Assembly (NCBI GenBank): GCA_030587405.1
Contig: JAUQZD010000043.1
Coordinates: 58,975 to 122,974, forward strand
Direction of reading: 5' to 3'
DNA: 64,000 nucleotides
Source of the DNA: Candidatus Freyrarchaeum guaymasense
GTDB lineage: Archaea; Asgardarchaeota; Jordarchaeia; Jordarchaeales; Freyrarchaeaceae
Within the stretch, counting starts at the first letter, position 1. Each line of letters opens with the position of its first letter. The notes under the pieces were generated by a model, which saw nothing but the letters and a program-made list of their open reading frames with translations, did not search any database and was not told the DNA's origin. A program made the translations under genes and the position numbers. Positions 51,936-61,014 of this stretch are shown here, in pieces.

Positions 51936-52023
51936 AAAAGGCCGAAGAAAAGCTCTGCCCTAGAAAAAAATGGGAGGCTGTGGCTCTTTTCAGAGTACAC
52001 TCGGTAGACGATGGATGAAAACG

Positions 52024-52458
52024 CTAAGTTATCGCCGCTTTTCTCTCAGACATGAACTCGTCGAATATTTCTTTAACTCTCCTCGCGATAGGCCCCTCTC
52101 CTTCCACACCCTTCTCTGTTACCTTCACTTTCTTAACTACAAGTATCAAGTTATTATCCTCAAGGAACTCAACGTCTCCTGGAGGGAAAACCTTACGTAT
52201 TCTTTCATAGAGCTCTCCTAGGAAGCTTTCCTCTGTCTGGAAGAATTCAATTATCCTCTCTCCTTTAATGAAGACTTTGTTGTAAGTGTTTCCCTCTTCA
52301 TCTTTTGCGTCTGTAAGACATAAGCTTAAGCTGTTCGCTTCATACCCGCGTAGCTTCCCAATATACGCCTTTCCTCCCTCAAGATTCACCTTGATAGTCT
52401 TACCAACTAAGGCTGTTAACTCTCTGAAAAAACTACTGGACGTAATACTACCGCTCAT
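52024..52458 (-). CDS. Lsm (Sm-like) RNA-binding protein with C-terminal extension
   Basis: About 144 residues from ATG 52458, which has GGTGGAGG just upstream. Residues 10-75 are an Sm fold: LVGKTIKVNLEGGKAYIGKLRGYEANSLSLCLTDA (Sm1) and NKVFIKGERIIEF (Sm2, with the Gly in place). The C-terminal half is an added alpha/beta domain, as in the SmAP3-type proteins of some archaea. Sm proteins form rings that bind U-rich RNA. No partner is adjacent. Confidence 0.8.
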   Translation of the reverse strand: MSGSITSSSFFRELTALVGKTIKVNLEGGKAYIGKLRGYEANSLSLCLTDAKDEEGNTYNKVFIKGERIIEFFQTEESFLGELYERIRKVFPPGDVEFLEDNNLILVVKKVKVTEKGVEGEGPIARRVKEIFDEFMSERKAAIT

Positions 52459-52765
52459 CCGCCTCCACCTCAATCAACAAAACAACGTTAAAAATGAAGT
52501 GCTCCCCTTAAAAACACCTTGAAAACATCTTAAACATTCTATGTTAAAGAGAGACTAAAAAGTTTATCTATGAGCAGGCAAGTAGGGCGAAAACTGAAAA
52601 AAGAACAAACTTAAAGTAACCAAACGTATTTTTCTCTAAAAAGAGCTCACGTTGGACGTGGACGCTTTCACGCTGCCTTAAAGAAACACTAGCTTTTTAA
52701 GGAACTTATGCTTTTCATTACTAAAAACCATCCCTTTCTTAGTATTAGCGTTCTTGAGGCGGTGA

Positions 52766-53683
52766 GTGGTGTCAGCTAAAAGGGCTTTCCGTGAATCTCC
52801 GGAAGAGTATGTTTTACCTGGAAACTCTGCTTGTCAGGGTTGTGGCTCAACGTTAGCTCTTCGATGGGTGTTAAAGGCGTTAGGTAAGAGAACCGTCATA
52901 GTTAATCCGGCGTCATGTGGTTGCGTCTACGTTGGTCTCTACCCCCGCACAGCAGTGAGTGTGCCGTACATTCAAATGGCTTTTGCGGCAGCTCCTTCTG
53001 CGGCGTCAGGTATTGTGGGTGGCTTAGAGGCTAAAGGTGAAACCGATATTACTGTTATGTGTTGGGCTGGGGACGGGGGAACAGTAGACATCGGCGTTTC
53101 AAGCCTTTCAGGAAGTGCTGAGAGGAACACTAATTATATTTACTTCTGCTACGATAACGAAGCTTACATGAATACTGGCACTCAGCGCTCAGGTAGCACT
53201 CCTTTAGGAGCTTGGACTACGACAACTCCAAGAGGTAAGAGAGAAAACAAAAAGGACATGACCCTAGTAATGGCTATGCATAGGATTCCCTATGCCGCAA
53301 CAGCTTGCTCTTCTTTTCCACTCGACCTGTATGAAAAAACGAAGAAAGCAAAGACAATTAAGGGTATGCGCTATATTCATATCTTGGCACCCTGCCCTCC
53401 AGGGTGGAGGTTTGACACCAGTTTAACAGTTGAAATTGGCCGTCTCGCCGTGCAGTCAGGCATGTGGCTTCTATACGAAATAGAGAACGGCGTATTCCAT
53501 TTGAGCTCTCCAACTAAGAGGCTTCTTGAAAACCCTGAGAAAAGAGTTCCTGTCAAGAAGTATCTTGAGGCGCAGGGGCGTTTTAGAACAATATCTAATG
53601 AGGAAGTAAAGCTTCTCCAGAGTTTTATTGATGAAAGATGGGAGAAAATCGCCGAGTTAGAAGGTAAGAAAATCTTCTTTTAA
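52766..53683 (+). CDS. porB: Pyruvate/2-oxoacid:ferredoxin oxidoreductase, beta subunit
   Basis: A 305-residue TPP-binding subunit. Cluster ligands are the N-terminal CQGCGSTLALRW, plus further Cys in NPASCGCVYVGL and YAATACSS. TPP binding shows in CWAGDGGTVDIG and the NEAYMNTGTQRSGSTP loop typical of PorB. It catalyses CoA-dependent oxidation of pyruvate (substrate inferred) with ferredoxin reduction. Genes run in the order porB, a porG-porD fusion, porA. Confidence 0.93.
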   Translation: MVSAKRAFRESPEEYVLPGNSACQGCGSTLALRWVLKALGKRTVIVNPASCGCVYVGLYPRTAVSVPYIQMAFAAAPSAASGIVGGLEAKGETDITVMCWAGDGGTVDIGVSSLSGSAERNTNYIYFCYDNEAYMNTGTQRSGSTPLGAWTTTTPRGKRENKKDMTLVMAMHRIPYAATACSSFPLDLYEKTKKAKTIKGMRYIHILAPCPPGWRFDTSLTVEIGRLAVQSGMWLLYEIENGVFHLSSPTKRLLENPEKRVPVKKYLEAQGRFRTISNEEVKLLQSFIDERWEKIAELEGKKIFF

Positions 53684-53695
53684 GAGGGTGTCCAA

Positions 53696-54619
53696 ATGGG
53701 TAAGGTCTTCGAGGTTAGATGGCATGGCCGTGGCGGTCAAGGCATCGTAACCGCAGCAAAACTCCTAGCAGTAGCAGCATTCCATGAAGGGTTTAAAGGC
53801 GTACAATCTATCCCATGGATAGGTGCGGAGAGACGTGGCGCCCAGATAGAAGCTTACAACCGCATCTCTAATGAACCCATCCTTCTTCATTCTCAAGTCT
53901 ACCAGCCCGACGTAGTTATAGTCACTGACCCATCCATAATACTGGAAAATAATGAGGCGGTTATTCGAGGGCTAAAGAGTGGCGGTTTACTCTTATTAAA
54001 TATCAATAACCCTAACCTTCTAAGGTTCATCCAAGTCCCGGAAGGATGCTCAGTATACGCGGTGAATGCAACCATGATCTGTATGGATTTAAACCTAGAA
54101 GTTGCCGGGCTGGAAATTCTGGGCGTACCCATGCTCGGCGCCTTTGCGAAGGCAACCGGCATGATAAGCATAAGGAGCCTTAAAGAAGCCTTTAAAGAAT
54201 CCTTCACAGGAACACTTTTCCAGAAAAACTTTGAAGCAGTGGAGAGGGCTTTCACCTCAACTAATGAGTTACCCTTGAAACCCGACCAGTATGTCAGCCC
54301 TATTCCTCCCTCACGTCCAGTACGTATACCAGAGATACATCATTGGACCGACTTGCCTCCAGTCCCAGTCTCAACACCTAGTAAAGGTAGCATAGGGAAA
54401 ACAGGCAGTTGGCGCACTCATAGACCCGTAATAGACGAAGAGAAATGTGTCAAGTGCCTTTTCTGTTGGATGTATTGCCCCGAGGCGGCCATAACAGTAA
54501 ATAGTGAAGGGTACCCGCAGATAGACTATGACTACTGCAAGGGTTGCGGCGTCTGCTCTACCGAGTGCCCTAAAGAAGCCATAAGAATGATCGTTGAAGA
54601 AAGGTGGGAGGCAACTTAA
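53696..54619 (+). CDS. porGD: Pyruvate:ferredoxin oxidoreductase, fused gamma-delta subunit
   Basis: A 307-residue fusion. Residues 1-190 are the gamma domain (EVRWHGRGGQGIVTAAKLLA). The last 80 residues are the delta ferredoxin with two [4Fe-4S] motifs (CVKCLFCWMYCPEAA, CKGCGVCSTECPKEA). It starts 12 bases after porB and its stop codon shares bases with the porA start (TAATG). It relays electrons from the TPP site to external ferredoxin. Confidence 0.93.
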   Translation: MGKVFEVRWHGRGGQGIVTAAKLLAVAAFHEGFKGVQSIPWIGAERRGAQIEAYNRISNEPILLHSQVYQPDVVIVTDPSIILENNEAVIRGLKSGGLLLLNINNPNLLRFIQVPEGCSVYAVNATMICMDLNLEVAGLEILGVPMLGAFAKATGMISIRSLKEAFKESFTGTLFQKNFEAVERAFTSTNELPLKPDQYVSPIPPSRPVRIPEIHHWTDLPPVPVSTPSKGSIGKTGSWRTHRPVIDEEKCVKCLFCWMYCPEAAITVNSEGYPQIDYDYCKGCGVCSTECPKEAIRMIVEERWEAT

Positions 54620-55797
54620 TGGAAACCATAATTGTAACCGGAAATCACGCGATCGCACATGCAGTTAAAATGGCGAAAGTCCATTTCGTATCGTGCTACC
54701 CAATAACCCCGCAAACCGGGATCGTGGAGAAGCTATCTGACTTCATAAGTAACGGTGAGCTCGACGCTGTTTTCGTCCCAGTCGAATCCGAGCACTCGGC
54801 TATGGCTGCATGCATAGGAGCCAGTTTAACGGGGGTAAGGACGTTCACGGCAACATGTAGCCATGGTTTAGCATATATGCATGAAATGGTTCACTGGGCT
54901 GCTGCTACGAGGCTTCCTATAGTTATGGCCGTCGTAAACCGGGCGATAGGTCCTCCATGGAACATCTGGTCCGACCATAGCGATGCAATATCACAGAGAG
55001 ACACGGGCTGGATCCAGCTCTATACCAGCAATCATCAGGATGCCTTTGACACGATACTTCAAGCTTACAAAATCGCCGAAGACCCTGACGTCCTCCTCCC
55101 AGTCATGGTGTGCTTAGAGGGCTTCACCCTCAGTCATACTGTTCAACCCGTCTCTCTTCCAAGCCAGGAAGAAGTGGACGCTTTCATTCCGCATACAACC
55201 TGGAAGCATATACTAATAGATGTGGACGCACCGATAACTCATGGAAACATTCAACTGCCAGAAGACTGGTTTTATGAGTTCCGCTTTTTAATGCATAAAG
55301 CTATGGAATCTGCTAAGAAGAAAATCGTAGAAGTTTCGAGAGAATTCGAAAAGCGCTTTGGGCGTAATCACGGCCACCTCATAGAAGAGTACAGGTGTGA
55401 TGACGCCGAAGCGGTTTTAGTTTCCATGGGGACCTTGGCTGATCAAGCCAAGGTGGCCGTTGACATGTTAAGGGAAGAAGGATACAGAGCTGGCGCGGTT
55501 AAGCTCAGAGCCTTTAGACCGTTCCCAAGCGAGGAGCTTAGACGCATTGCAAGAAAAGTTAAAGGAATCGCTGTTATTGACAGGAATTTAAGTCCAGGTA
55601 AAGGAGGTGCGGTCTCAGCCGAACTTAAAGCATCCCTTTACCGCCACCAAAGTGAACCGTTAGTGTTAGAATGCATTGCTGGGCTTGGAGGTAGAGACGT
55701 AACACCTGAAGAAGAATCTGCCGCACTAAAACATGTGTTTGATCTGTTAGAGAAAGGCGAATTTCCCCAGTCCCCTCTTTGGATTGGATTAAAGTAA
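54619..55797 (+). CDS. porA: Pyruvate:ferredoxin oxidoreductase, alpha subunit
   Basis: A 392-residue alpha subunit. ATG 54619 is favoured by GGGAGG seven bases upstream and by the typical METIIVTGNHAIAHAVKMA opening. The catalytic region CYPITPQTGIVEKL and the CoA/TPP-contact VPVESEHSAMAACIGAS are conserved. It forms the (alpha-beta-gamma-delta)2 complex with the two preceding products. Reduced ferredoxin from this enzyme could feed the HdrA/VhuD system. Confidence 0.94.
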   Translation: METIIVTGNHAIAHAVKMAKVHFVSCYPITPQTGIVEKLSDFISNGELDAVFVPVESEHSAMAACIGASLTGVRTFTATCSHGLAYMHEMVHWAAATRLPIVMAVVNRAIGPPWNIWSDHSDAISQRDTGWIQLYTSNHQDAFDTILQAYKIAEDPDVLLPVMVCLEGFTLSHTVQPVSLPSQEEVDAFIPHTTWKHILIDVDAPITHGNIQLPEDWFYEFRFLMHKAMESAKKKIVEVSREFEKRFGRNHGHLIEEYRCDDAEAVLVSMGTLADQAKVAVDMLREEGYRAGAVKLRAFRPFPSEELRRIARKVKGIAVIDRNLSPGKGGAVSAELKASLYRHQSEPLVLECIAGLGGRDVTPEEESAALKHVFDLLEKGEFPQSPLWIGLK

Positions 55798-55846
55798 CCG
55801 ACACTAAATAACCTTTCATCTTCTTTTAACCTTTAAGCTTAAAGGT

Positions 55847-57136
55847 TTAGGTTATCTGCCGTTTTTGCCTGTAATGTACCGTTCCTATTTCCTCTCCATT
55901 TTCTACTACTTTAACGGAGCCAAATAGTACCGCTGATATCTGGCTTGGTGAAACGGGAGTATAAACAGTAATTTTACGTGAGTTATAATCTATTTTCTTT
56001 AATACTCCTATACCTAGATACCTATTTTTTTCGTCTAAAAATGATACTAGAAGGTTCTCAAAGGCTTTTTCACGCATTAAATGTATTTCTCTTCCGCTGA
56101 AGGCTCCCTTTAAAACCTCTATGTACTCTCTACATGCTTTCTCTCCTTCAGGAAGAATTACGTTTACCACGTCGGCGGCTACTTCTATGTATGTAAAATC
56201 TAGGTTAAGCGTTTTTGAAATATTTTTTATCGCTTCAGGTGTTAATGGTTCTCCGCTGAAAAGTGTGGTGTACGCAAGCGAAACCTTGTTTGCATCTAAA
56301 GTTACCAATTTTCCTCCAGAAAGATGTTGCCGATACGCCCTTTCACGCAGAAACTTTCTGGTCTCCCTATCTCTCTTATATGCCTCTATGGCTGGTAATC
56401 TTAACACACGTATTTTCGAGTGAGTAAACGTTCTAAGTATTCCTTCAGCTTCCTCCCCTTCTTGAAGCGCGATTACAATCGACGGTTGTAGGGCGTAGAT
56501 GAGCGTTATATTAAGTTCTCTCGCGCGTCGACCTAAAACCCACCCTGGCGTATCAACCAAAACTATCTCGCTCCCTAACGATAAAGCACGTTCAACCATG
56601 AGTTTTACTCCTGCTACAACTCTATGCGGGTACGCTGACGGTGTGGTGGCTCCAACAAAGTACGCGTCTTCCACTTCCAACTCTGAAATACTTGTAACTG
56701 GACGGTTAAGAACTCCCATGGCTATACTGCATGGTGGGCCAATGTCGCTCTGCCCGACATCTGCATCAACAACAGCGACCTTCACCTTCTTCTTAAGCAA
56801 CGTGTTCCCTAGAAAAGTGGTCATCGTTGTTTTTCCTGTATCAGTACCGCCTACGATAGGGGCTACTACTGGCTTCTCACTTCTCTCTAATGCGTCAATA
56901 GCATCCCACCACTGCTGGGGTACATCGTTTTTTATCTGCTTAATGCCTCCTGCTAACACTCTTAATACTGATTTGACGCTTGCCCTCATGGGAACGGCTT
57001 TCCCCTTAGGAATGACAAGATGCTCCTTTGCCCTCAACTTTTTACCGAGAACGGAAAGTTCTCCCTCCTGAACTTCAACGCCAGCCGGACCCTTGACCAG
57101 GATACATCGCCCCTCTTCCATCTCAATAGTTTCCAA
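55847..57136 (-). CDS. Polynucleotide 5'-hydroxyl kinase (Clp1/Grc3 family)
   Basis: About 429 residues from TTG 57136, which has GGGGG four bases upstream; a GTG 14 codons earlier lacks an RBS. Walker A is IVGGTDTGKTTMTTFLGN. The kinase base-binding segment includes VDADVGQSDIGPP, the signature of Clp1/Grc3/Nol9 RNA kinases, and VDTPGW follows. An N-terminal beta domain and a C-terminal SH3-like domain frame the core. The family phosphorylates 5'-OH RNA ends; the eukaryotic Clp1 associates with tRNA splicing endonuclease. That is of interest here, given the many tRNA introns. Confidence 0.88.
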   Translation of the reverse strand: METIEMEEGRCILVKGPAGVEVQEGELSVLGKKLRAKEHLVIPKGKAVPMRASVKSVLRVLAGGIKQIKNDVPQQWWDAIDALERSEKPVVAPIVGGTDTGKTTMTTFLGNTLLKKKVKVAVVDADVGQSDIGPPCSIAMGVLNRPVTSISELEVEDAYFVGATTPSAYPHRVVAGVKLMVERALSLGSEIVLVDTPGWVLGRRARELNITLIYALQPSIVIALQEGEEAEGILRTFTHSKIRVLRLPAIEAYKRDRETRKFLRERAYRQHLSGGKLVTLDANKVSLAYTTLFSGEPLTPEAIKNISKTLNLDFTYIEVAADVVNVILPEGEKACREYIEVLKGAFSGREIHLMREKAFENLLVSFLDEKNRYLGIGVLKKIDYNSRKITVYTPVSPSQISAVLFGSVKVVENGEEIGTVHYRQKRQIT

Positions 57137-57321
57137 TGAACCCCCTCTTTTCCCCTTTAAGCGGCTACTTCCCACCACTTCAGAACTGAAAATATATTTT
57201 TCTCGCCTCCTATATTAGACATTTAGGTCCCTCTTCTATAGGGAAGACGCTATGAAAACTCTTCAAAAATACTTTTCCTTTGAAGTTGCAAAGGCTACTG
57301 ATAATTCAGAGGTGTAAAGCC

Positions 57322-57990
57322 GTGGATGCAAATCAAAGCTTAAAAATCTCTACTGGAATCCGCAAGATAGACGACCTCCTCTCTGGTGGTCTTCCCTTTG
57401 GCTTAATAACACACGTGTTTGGCCCTAGGGGGAGTGGTAAGACCCTCTTTAGCCTTCATTGCGCTCTTTCAGCGGCATCACACGGAAGAAAGGTCTTTTA
57501 TATCGACGCAGACCACAGCCTTCATCCTAGAATGCTCCTCAATTTTGCACCGAAGAACGTTTTAGACCGCATTATGCTGGCTAAACCTAACTCCTTTGCA
57601 GAGCAGGAGAAACTCATAGAACGCTTATACGCTCTTCTCCCGCCATCATCACTAGTAATCGTGGACAGTATTGCATCGATGTACCGCCTAGAACTTGGGG
57701 AAAAAGAACAGAACATTGCCGTGAACCGTAAACTGAACCTGCAACTTGCAGAGTTACTGGACTTAGCCCAAGAGACACCCTCCTCTATCCTCCTAACAAA
57801 CCATGTTGCCGTAGACCCTGAACTGGAATGTGTGCGTCCTGTCGGAGGAAACGTCGTCTCTTATTGGTCGGCAATCGAATTAAAGCTAGAACGTTTAATG
57901 CCTGGAAAAATCAGGGTTACACTTGTTAAAGGAAAAGGTAATGTGAACTCATCGGCAGAATTAACAATTAAAGGGCGAAAACTAATTTAA
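57322..57990 (+). CDS. radB: RadB, RecA-family recombination protein
   Basis: A 222-residue protein from GTG 57322, seven bases after GAGGTG; an upstream TTG is unsupported. It has the RadB-type core without the RadA N-terminal HhH domain: Walker A GPRGSGKTLFSLH, the TGIRKIDDLLSGGLPFGLIT opening, Walker B SLVIVDSIASMYR and the DNA-binding loop ILLTNHVAVDPE. RadB is a RadA paralogue that modulates recombination. It lies 38 bases before carS. Confidence 0.88.
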   Translation: MDANQSLKISTGIRKIDDLLSGGLPFGLITHVFGPRGSGKTLFSLHCALSAASHGRKVFYIDADHSLHPRMLLNFAPKNVLDRIMLAKPNSFAEQEKLIERLYALLPPSSLVIVDSIASMYRLELGEKEQNIAVNRKLNLQLAELLDLAQETPSSILLTNHVAVDPELECVRPVGGNVVSYWSAIELKLERLMPGKIRVTLVKGKGNVNSSAELTIKGRKLI

Positions 57991-58028
57991 ATAAGTCCCT
58001 GTTTTGGTTTTGAAGGGAGGTTAAATAG

Positions 58029-58709
58029 ATGAACGCCTTAACTCTCATTCTCTTAATGTTCTGGTACATCCTTCCTGCCTATGCCGCAAATGGCTTAGCT
58101 GTGGTTTTTGGGAGGGGCAGCCGCTTAAATATCCCCCTAGACCTAGGGAAAAACTTTATCGATGGAAGGCGAATTTTTGGAGCAGGAAAAACATTACGTG
58201 GCTTCTTGGGGGGAATCCTTGCGGGGACACTCGTCGGTTTTGCCCAAACCATTTCAGGAAACACCATAGGTATATTTATGCTGCGTTTTTCACCAGTAAC
58301 CTTACAGTTTATTTTAATGCTTCACGTGCTTGGCTTCCAATCGCTCATATCCCTTATAATACTTAATTCCCTACTGCTTTCTCCTTTCTATTTTGCGCTC
58401 CTAGGCTACCCCTTAACAATTAAGGAAGTTATAATTCCCTCCCCCGTAAAGGGGTTCCTTCTTTCAATGGGCGCGTTAGTAGGCGACCTTGCAGGCTCCT
58501 TCATTAAGCGACGTTTGAAAATGGAAAGAGGTAAGCCGGCTCCTGGGTTAGACCAGCTTGACTTCGTGATAGGCGCCATTCTACTTTCATCGATTTTCTA
58601 CGTACCACCAATAGAAATCTTGGTAACAGCCCTATTGTTAACTCCTGCTGTGCATCTAACAGCCAACATTACTGGCTATGCATTGAACCTTAAGAAGGAA
58701 CCATGGTAA
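58029..58709 (+). CDS. carS: CDP-archaeol synthase
   Basis: A 226-residue integral membrane enzyme that activates unsaturated archaetidic acid with CTP during archaeal ether-lipid synthesis. Hallmarks are PAYAANGLAVVFGRGSRLN, the FIDGRRIFGAGKTLRGFLGG motif, and the GDLAGSFIKRRLKMERGKPAPGLDQLDF block with its metal-binding Asp residues. Five hydrophobic segments are visible. ATG 58029 has GGGAGG upstream. Its presence shows archaeal-type membrane lipids. Confidence 0.94.
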   Translation: MNALTLILLMFWYILPAYAANGLAVVFGRGSRLNIPLDLGKNFIDGRRIFGAGKTLRGFLGGILAGTLVGFAQTISGNTIGIFMLRFSPVTLQFILMLHVLGFQSLISLIILNSLLLSPFYFALLGYPLTIKEVIIPSPVKGFLLSMGALVGDLAGSFIKRRLKMERGKPAPGLDQLDFVIGAILLSSIFYVPPIEILVTALLLTPAVHLTANITGYALNLKKEPW

Positions 58710-58797
58710 ACGTTTTTTAACGTTATGAAATGGGAAAAGCCGCTTTCTATTTTTAGGAGATGTAAAAATTAACATCATTGATCATTCCATTAATTAA

Positions 58798-58953
58798 CTA
58801 TTCCCTTGGTTTCATCAATCCTAAAACAATCTCTTTGGCAATAAGGGCCGCGCATGATTTACAATACTTTGTTCCATCAATTTCTATGTACTCCCCTTCC
58901 TTAAGCTTCTTCTTACAGTTTACCACAGCACAGTATTCGTCCAAGGGAAGCAA
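58798..58953 (-). CDS. Small zinc-ribbon-like protein
   Basis: A frame of 48-51 residues on the minus strand, starting at TTG 58953 or TTG 58944 behind GGAGG and ending at TAG 58798-58800. It contains YCAVVNCKKKLKEGEYIEID and YCKSCAALIAKEIV, a Cys-x4-Cys ... Cys-x2-Cys arrangement fit for one zinc. It is too short for most ORF thresholds and has been overlooked. It is divergent from the GPN GTPase gene and its function is unknown. Confidence 0.55.
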   Translation of the reverse strand: MLPLDEYCAVVNCKKKLKEGEYIEIDGTKYCKSCAALIAKEIVLGLMKPRE

Positions 58954-58996
58954 ACCTCCATAAACTTTTTCAACGTCGTTTCTTTTTAGCTTTTCT

Positions 58997-59785
58997 ATGG
59001 ACTTGAAGGGGGAATGGAAAATTTCCTATTACGCCACTTTTTTCGTAGGAACGGCAGGAAGCGGAAAATCGACATTAGCCGGTGTTTTTGCAGAATGGCT
59101 TGGAGACCATGATGTAGACGTGGTCACAGTCAACTTGGATCCTGGAGCAAGATACATTCCATATACACCCGATGTCGATATAAGAGAATACATAGTCCTA
59201 GAAGATGTAATGGACAGCTTCAATCTGGGTCCAAACGGAGGCCTAATTGCATGCATAGACATGACCATAAACTTTGTAGAGGACCTAAAGAGAGAGCTGG
59301 AGGATTTGGCTGCGACCCACGTGCTAATAGACACCCCCGGCCAGCTAGAGCTGTTCGCCTTCAGGGAGTCAGGTCCAATAATAACATCTGCGCTGGGAGG
59401 GGCGCAGAGCGCAGTCTGCTTTTTAATGGATCCATTTCTTGTGCGTTCTCCCTCGGGATTCATAAGTGTTCTTCTTTTAGGAGCTTCCGTCCAATACCGC
59501 TTCTTCCTTCCTCAAATTAACGTTCTCTCAAAAGCTGACACCTTAACAGATCAAGAGCGCCAAAAGATCATTAACTGGATCGCAGAACCACACACGCTTT
59601 TAGAAGACATAGAGAAGGAAGTTGAGGGAATAAAAAGGGAAATGACCCTAAACATATACGATGCATTAACGAAAATCCACATGTTTGACGTCCCAATCCC
59701 CACGTCTTCAACTAGGATCGAAGGCTTAGACATCCTTCAAGCATCCCTAGAGAGAATATATTGTGGCGGCGAACCCCTCACCTAG
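58997..59785 (+). CDS. GPN-loop GTPase
   Basis: A 262-residue GTPase of the GPN/XAB1 family. G1 is FVGTAGSGKSTLAGVF, then NLDPGARYIPYTPDVDIREY, the diagnostic GPN loop in NLGPNGGLIACID, G3 VLIDTPGQLELF, and G4 in NVLSKADTLT. Eukaryotic GPN proteins help assemble RNA polymerase complexes; archaeal members have one paralogue. ATG start at 58997. Confidence 0.94.
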   Translation: MDLKGEWKISYYATFFVGTAGSGKSTLAGVFAEWLGDHDVDVVTVNLDPGARYIPYTPDVDIREYIVLEDVMDSFNLGPNGGLIACIDMTINFVEDLKRELEDLAATHVLIDTPGQLELFAFRESGPIITSALGGAQSAVCFLMDPFLVRSPSGFISVLLLGASVQYRFFLPQINVLSKADTLTDQERQKIINWIAEPHTLLEDIEKEVEGIKREMTLNIYDALTKIHMFDVPIPTSSTRIEGLDILQASLERIYCGGEPLT

Positions 59786-60002
59786 TTCATTCCACTTCCC
59801 CCACCCGAAAATGTTCAAAACATAACCTAAACTAAGATCACACTTCGCCTTTCACCCCTCTAACCATTACCTCCCAGCATCTAACCCTCTTTCCATTGAA
59901 AAGTTTTAATATAATTCCTGGATGAAGACTCCCTCAACAAAACGTTTTTCTATTAAGTTTGGTTTTTCATTAGTCAGAACTAAAGGCGTGAGGTTGGGTA
60001 AA

Positions 60003-60719
60003 ATGTCCGATGACGTAACCTCAAAAATAATTCAAAAAGCACTGAGTGAAGGGAGAACATACCTCTTAGAACCCGAAGCAAAAGAGATAATTCAGTCCTA
60101 CGGAATCCCGACGACTACCTTCAAAATAGCGAAAACCCCTGACGAAGCAGTTAAACATGCCGAGGAGATAGGATACCCTGTTGTCCTCAAAATAGTTTCT
60201 CCCGACATAATACACAAAAGCGACGCAGGCGGCGTGAAAGTAAACCTTAAAAACAGCACAGAAGTAAAAACAGCCTTCAAAGAAATAGAAGAAAACGTCA
60301 AAAAGTATAAAAGCAACGCAAAAATCATAGGCATCCTAGTTCAAGAATATGCTCCAGAAGGCAGAGAAGTAATCGTAGGCATGGCAAAAGACCCCCAGTT
60401 CGGCCCAGCACTAATGTTCGGTTTAGGAGGAATATTCGTAGAAGTGCTAAAAGACGTCTCCTTCAGAGTGGCCCCTATAACAAGGTATGATGCAGAAGAA
60501 ATGATAAAAGAAATCAAAGGCTACCCGATCCTAGAGGGCATAAGAGGTCAACCTCCAGTAGACTTAGATGCACTAATAGACATACTCTTAAAGGTATCAG
60601 ACCTATCCATGGACCATCCCGAGATAGACCAATTGGACCTCAACCCGATCTTCGCATATCCCGAAGGAGCAAAAGCAGTAGACGCTAGAATAATCCTTTC
60701 TCCCCAAGGAAAAGCATAA
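60003..60719 (+). CDS. ADP-forming acyl-CoA (acetyl-CoA) synthetase, ATP-grasp beta subunit
   Basis: About 238 residues from ATG 60003 with GAGG nine bases upstream; a farther upstream ATG would add an atypical N-terminus. It is the small subunit of the split archaeal ACD: YGIPTTTFKIAKTPDEAV, PVVLKIVSPDIIHKSDAGGV with the ATP-grasp lysines, LVQEYAPEGREVIVG, PALMFGLGGIFVEVLKDV and the closing DLNPIFAYPEG. It converts acetyl-CoA, ADP and phosphate to acetate, CoA and ATP. The alpha subunit is not in the window. It fits downstream of Por in fermentation. Confidence 0.9.
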   Translation: MSDDVTSKIIQKALSEGRTYLLEPEAKEIIQSYGIPTTTFKIAKTPDEAVKHAEEIGYPVVLKIVSPDIIHKSDAGGVKVNLKNSTEVKTAFKEIEENVKKYKSNAKIIGILVQEYAPEGREVIVGMAKDPQFGPALMFGLGGIFVEVLKDVSFRVAPITRYDAEEMIKEIKGYPILEGIRGQPPVDLDALIDILLKVSDLSMDHPEIDQLDLNPIFAYPEGAKAVDARIILSPQGKA

Positions 60720-60782
60720 CCATCTTACTAAGAAAAATTATCCTTTCAATTTGAACCTTCACGATGCCTTCCTAAAAAGAGA

Positions 60783-60795
60783 AAACTATAAAAAC
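60783..60795 (+). promoter_or_regulatory. Candidate TATA box for tRNA-Leu(GAG)
   Basis: The sequence AACTATAAAAACC lies about 50-60 bases before the mature tRNA 5' end. It matches an archaeal TATA element preceded by an A-rich BRE-like stretch. Its distance implies a transcribed leader trimmed by RNase P. Confidence 0.4.
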
Positions 60796-60845
60796 CTACA
60801 TTTCATTATTCAGAATTCGAACTACCTTCAACCCTAGATGGATTA

Positions 60846-60969
60846 GCGAGGGTGCCCGAGCCAGATCCAGTGGATGGGGCTAAGTCAAAGGGGCAGGACT
60901 GAGGCTCCTGTGGCGTAGACGTTTAAACGGCGTAAGCCTGCGTGGGTTCAAATCCCACCCCTCGCACCA
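60846..60969 (+). tRNA. tRNA-Leu(GAG) with D-loop and V-arm introns, CCA encoded
   Basis: Acceptor GCGAGGG pairs with CCCTCGC (60959-60965), then discriminator A and CCA. The anticodon arm CAGGA-CTGAGGC-TCCTG is continuous and gives GAG. The T-arm GTGGG-TTCAAAT-CCCAC is normal. About 19-20 extra bases lie in the D-loop between CCCGAGCC and TCAAAGGGG (within 60863-60884). Seventeen extra bases lie in the variable arm (60919-60935, ACGTTTAAACGGCGTAA); removing them leaves TGGCGTAG-GCCTGC, a standard Leu arm. The mature length is about 85 nt. Confidence 0.9.
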
Positions 60970-61014
60970 CTCTATTTTTGACCATCCTTATAGTCCTTAA
61001 TGTTTATCTATTTT

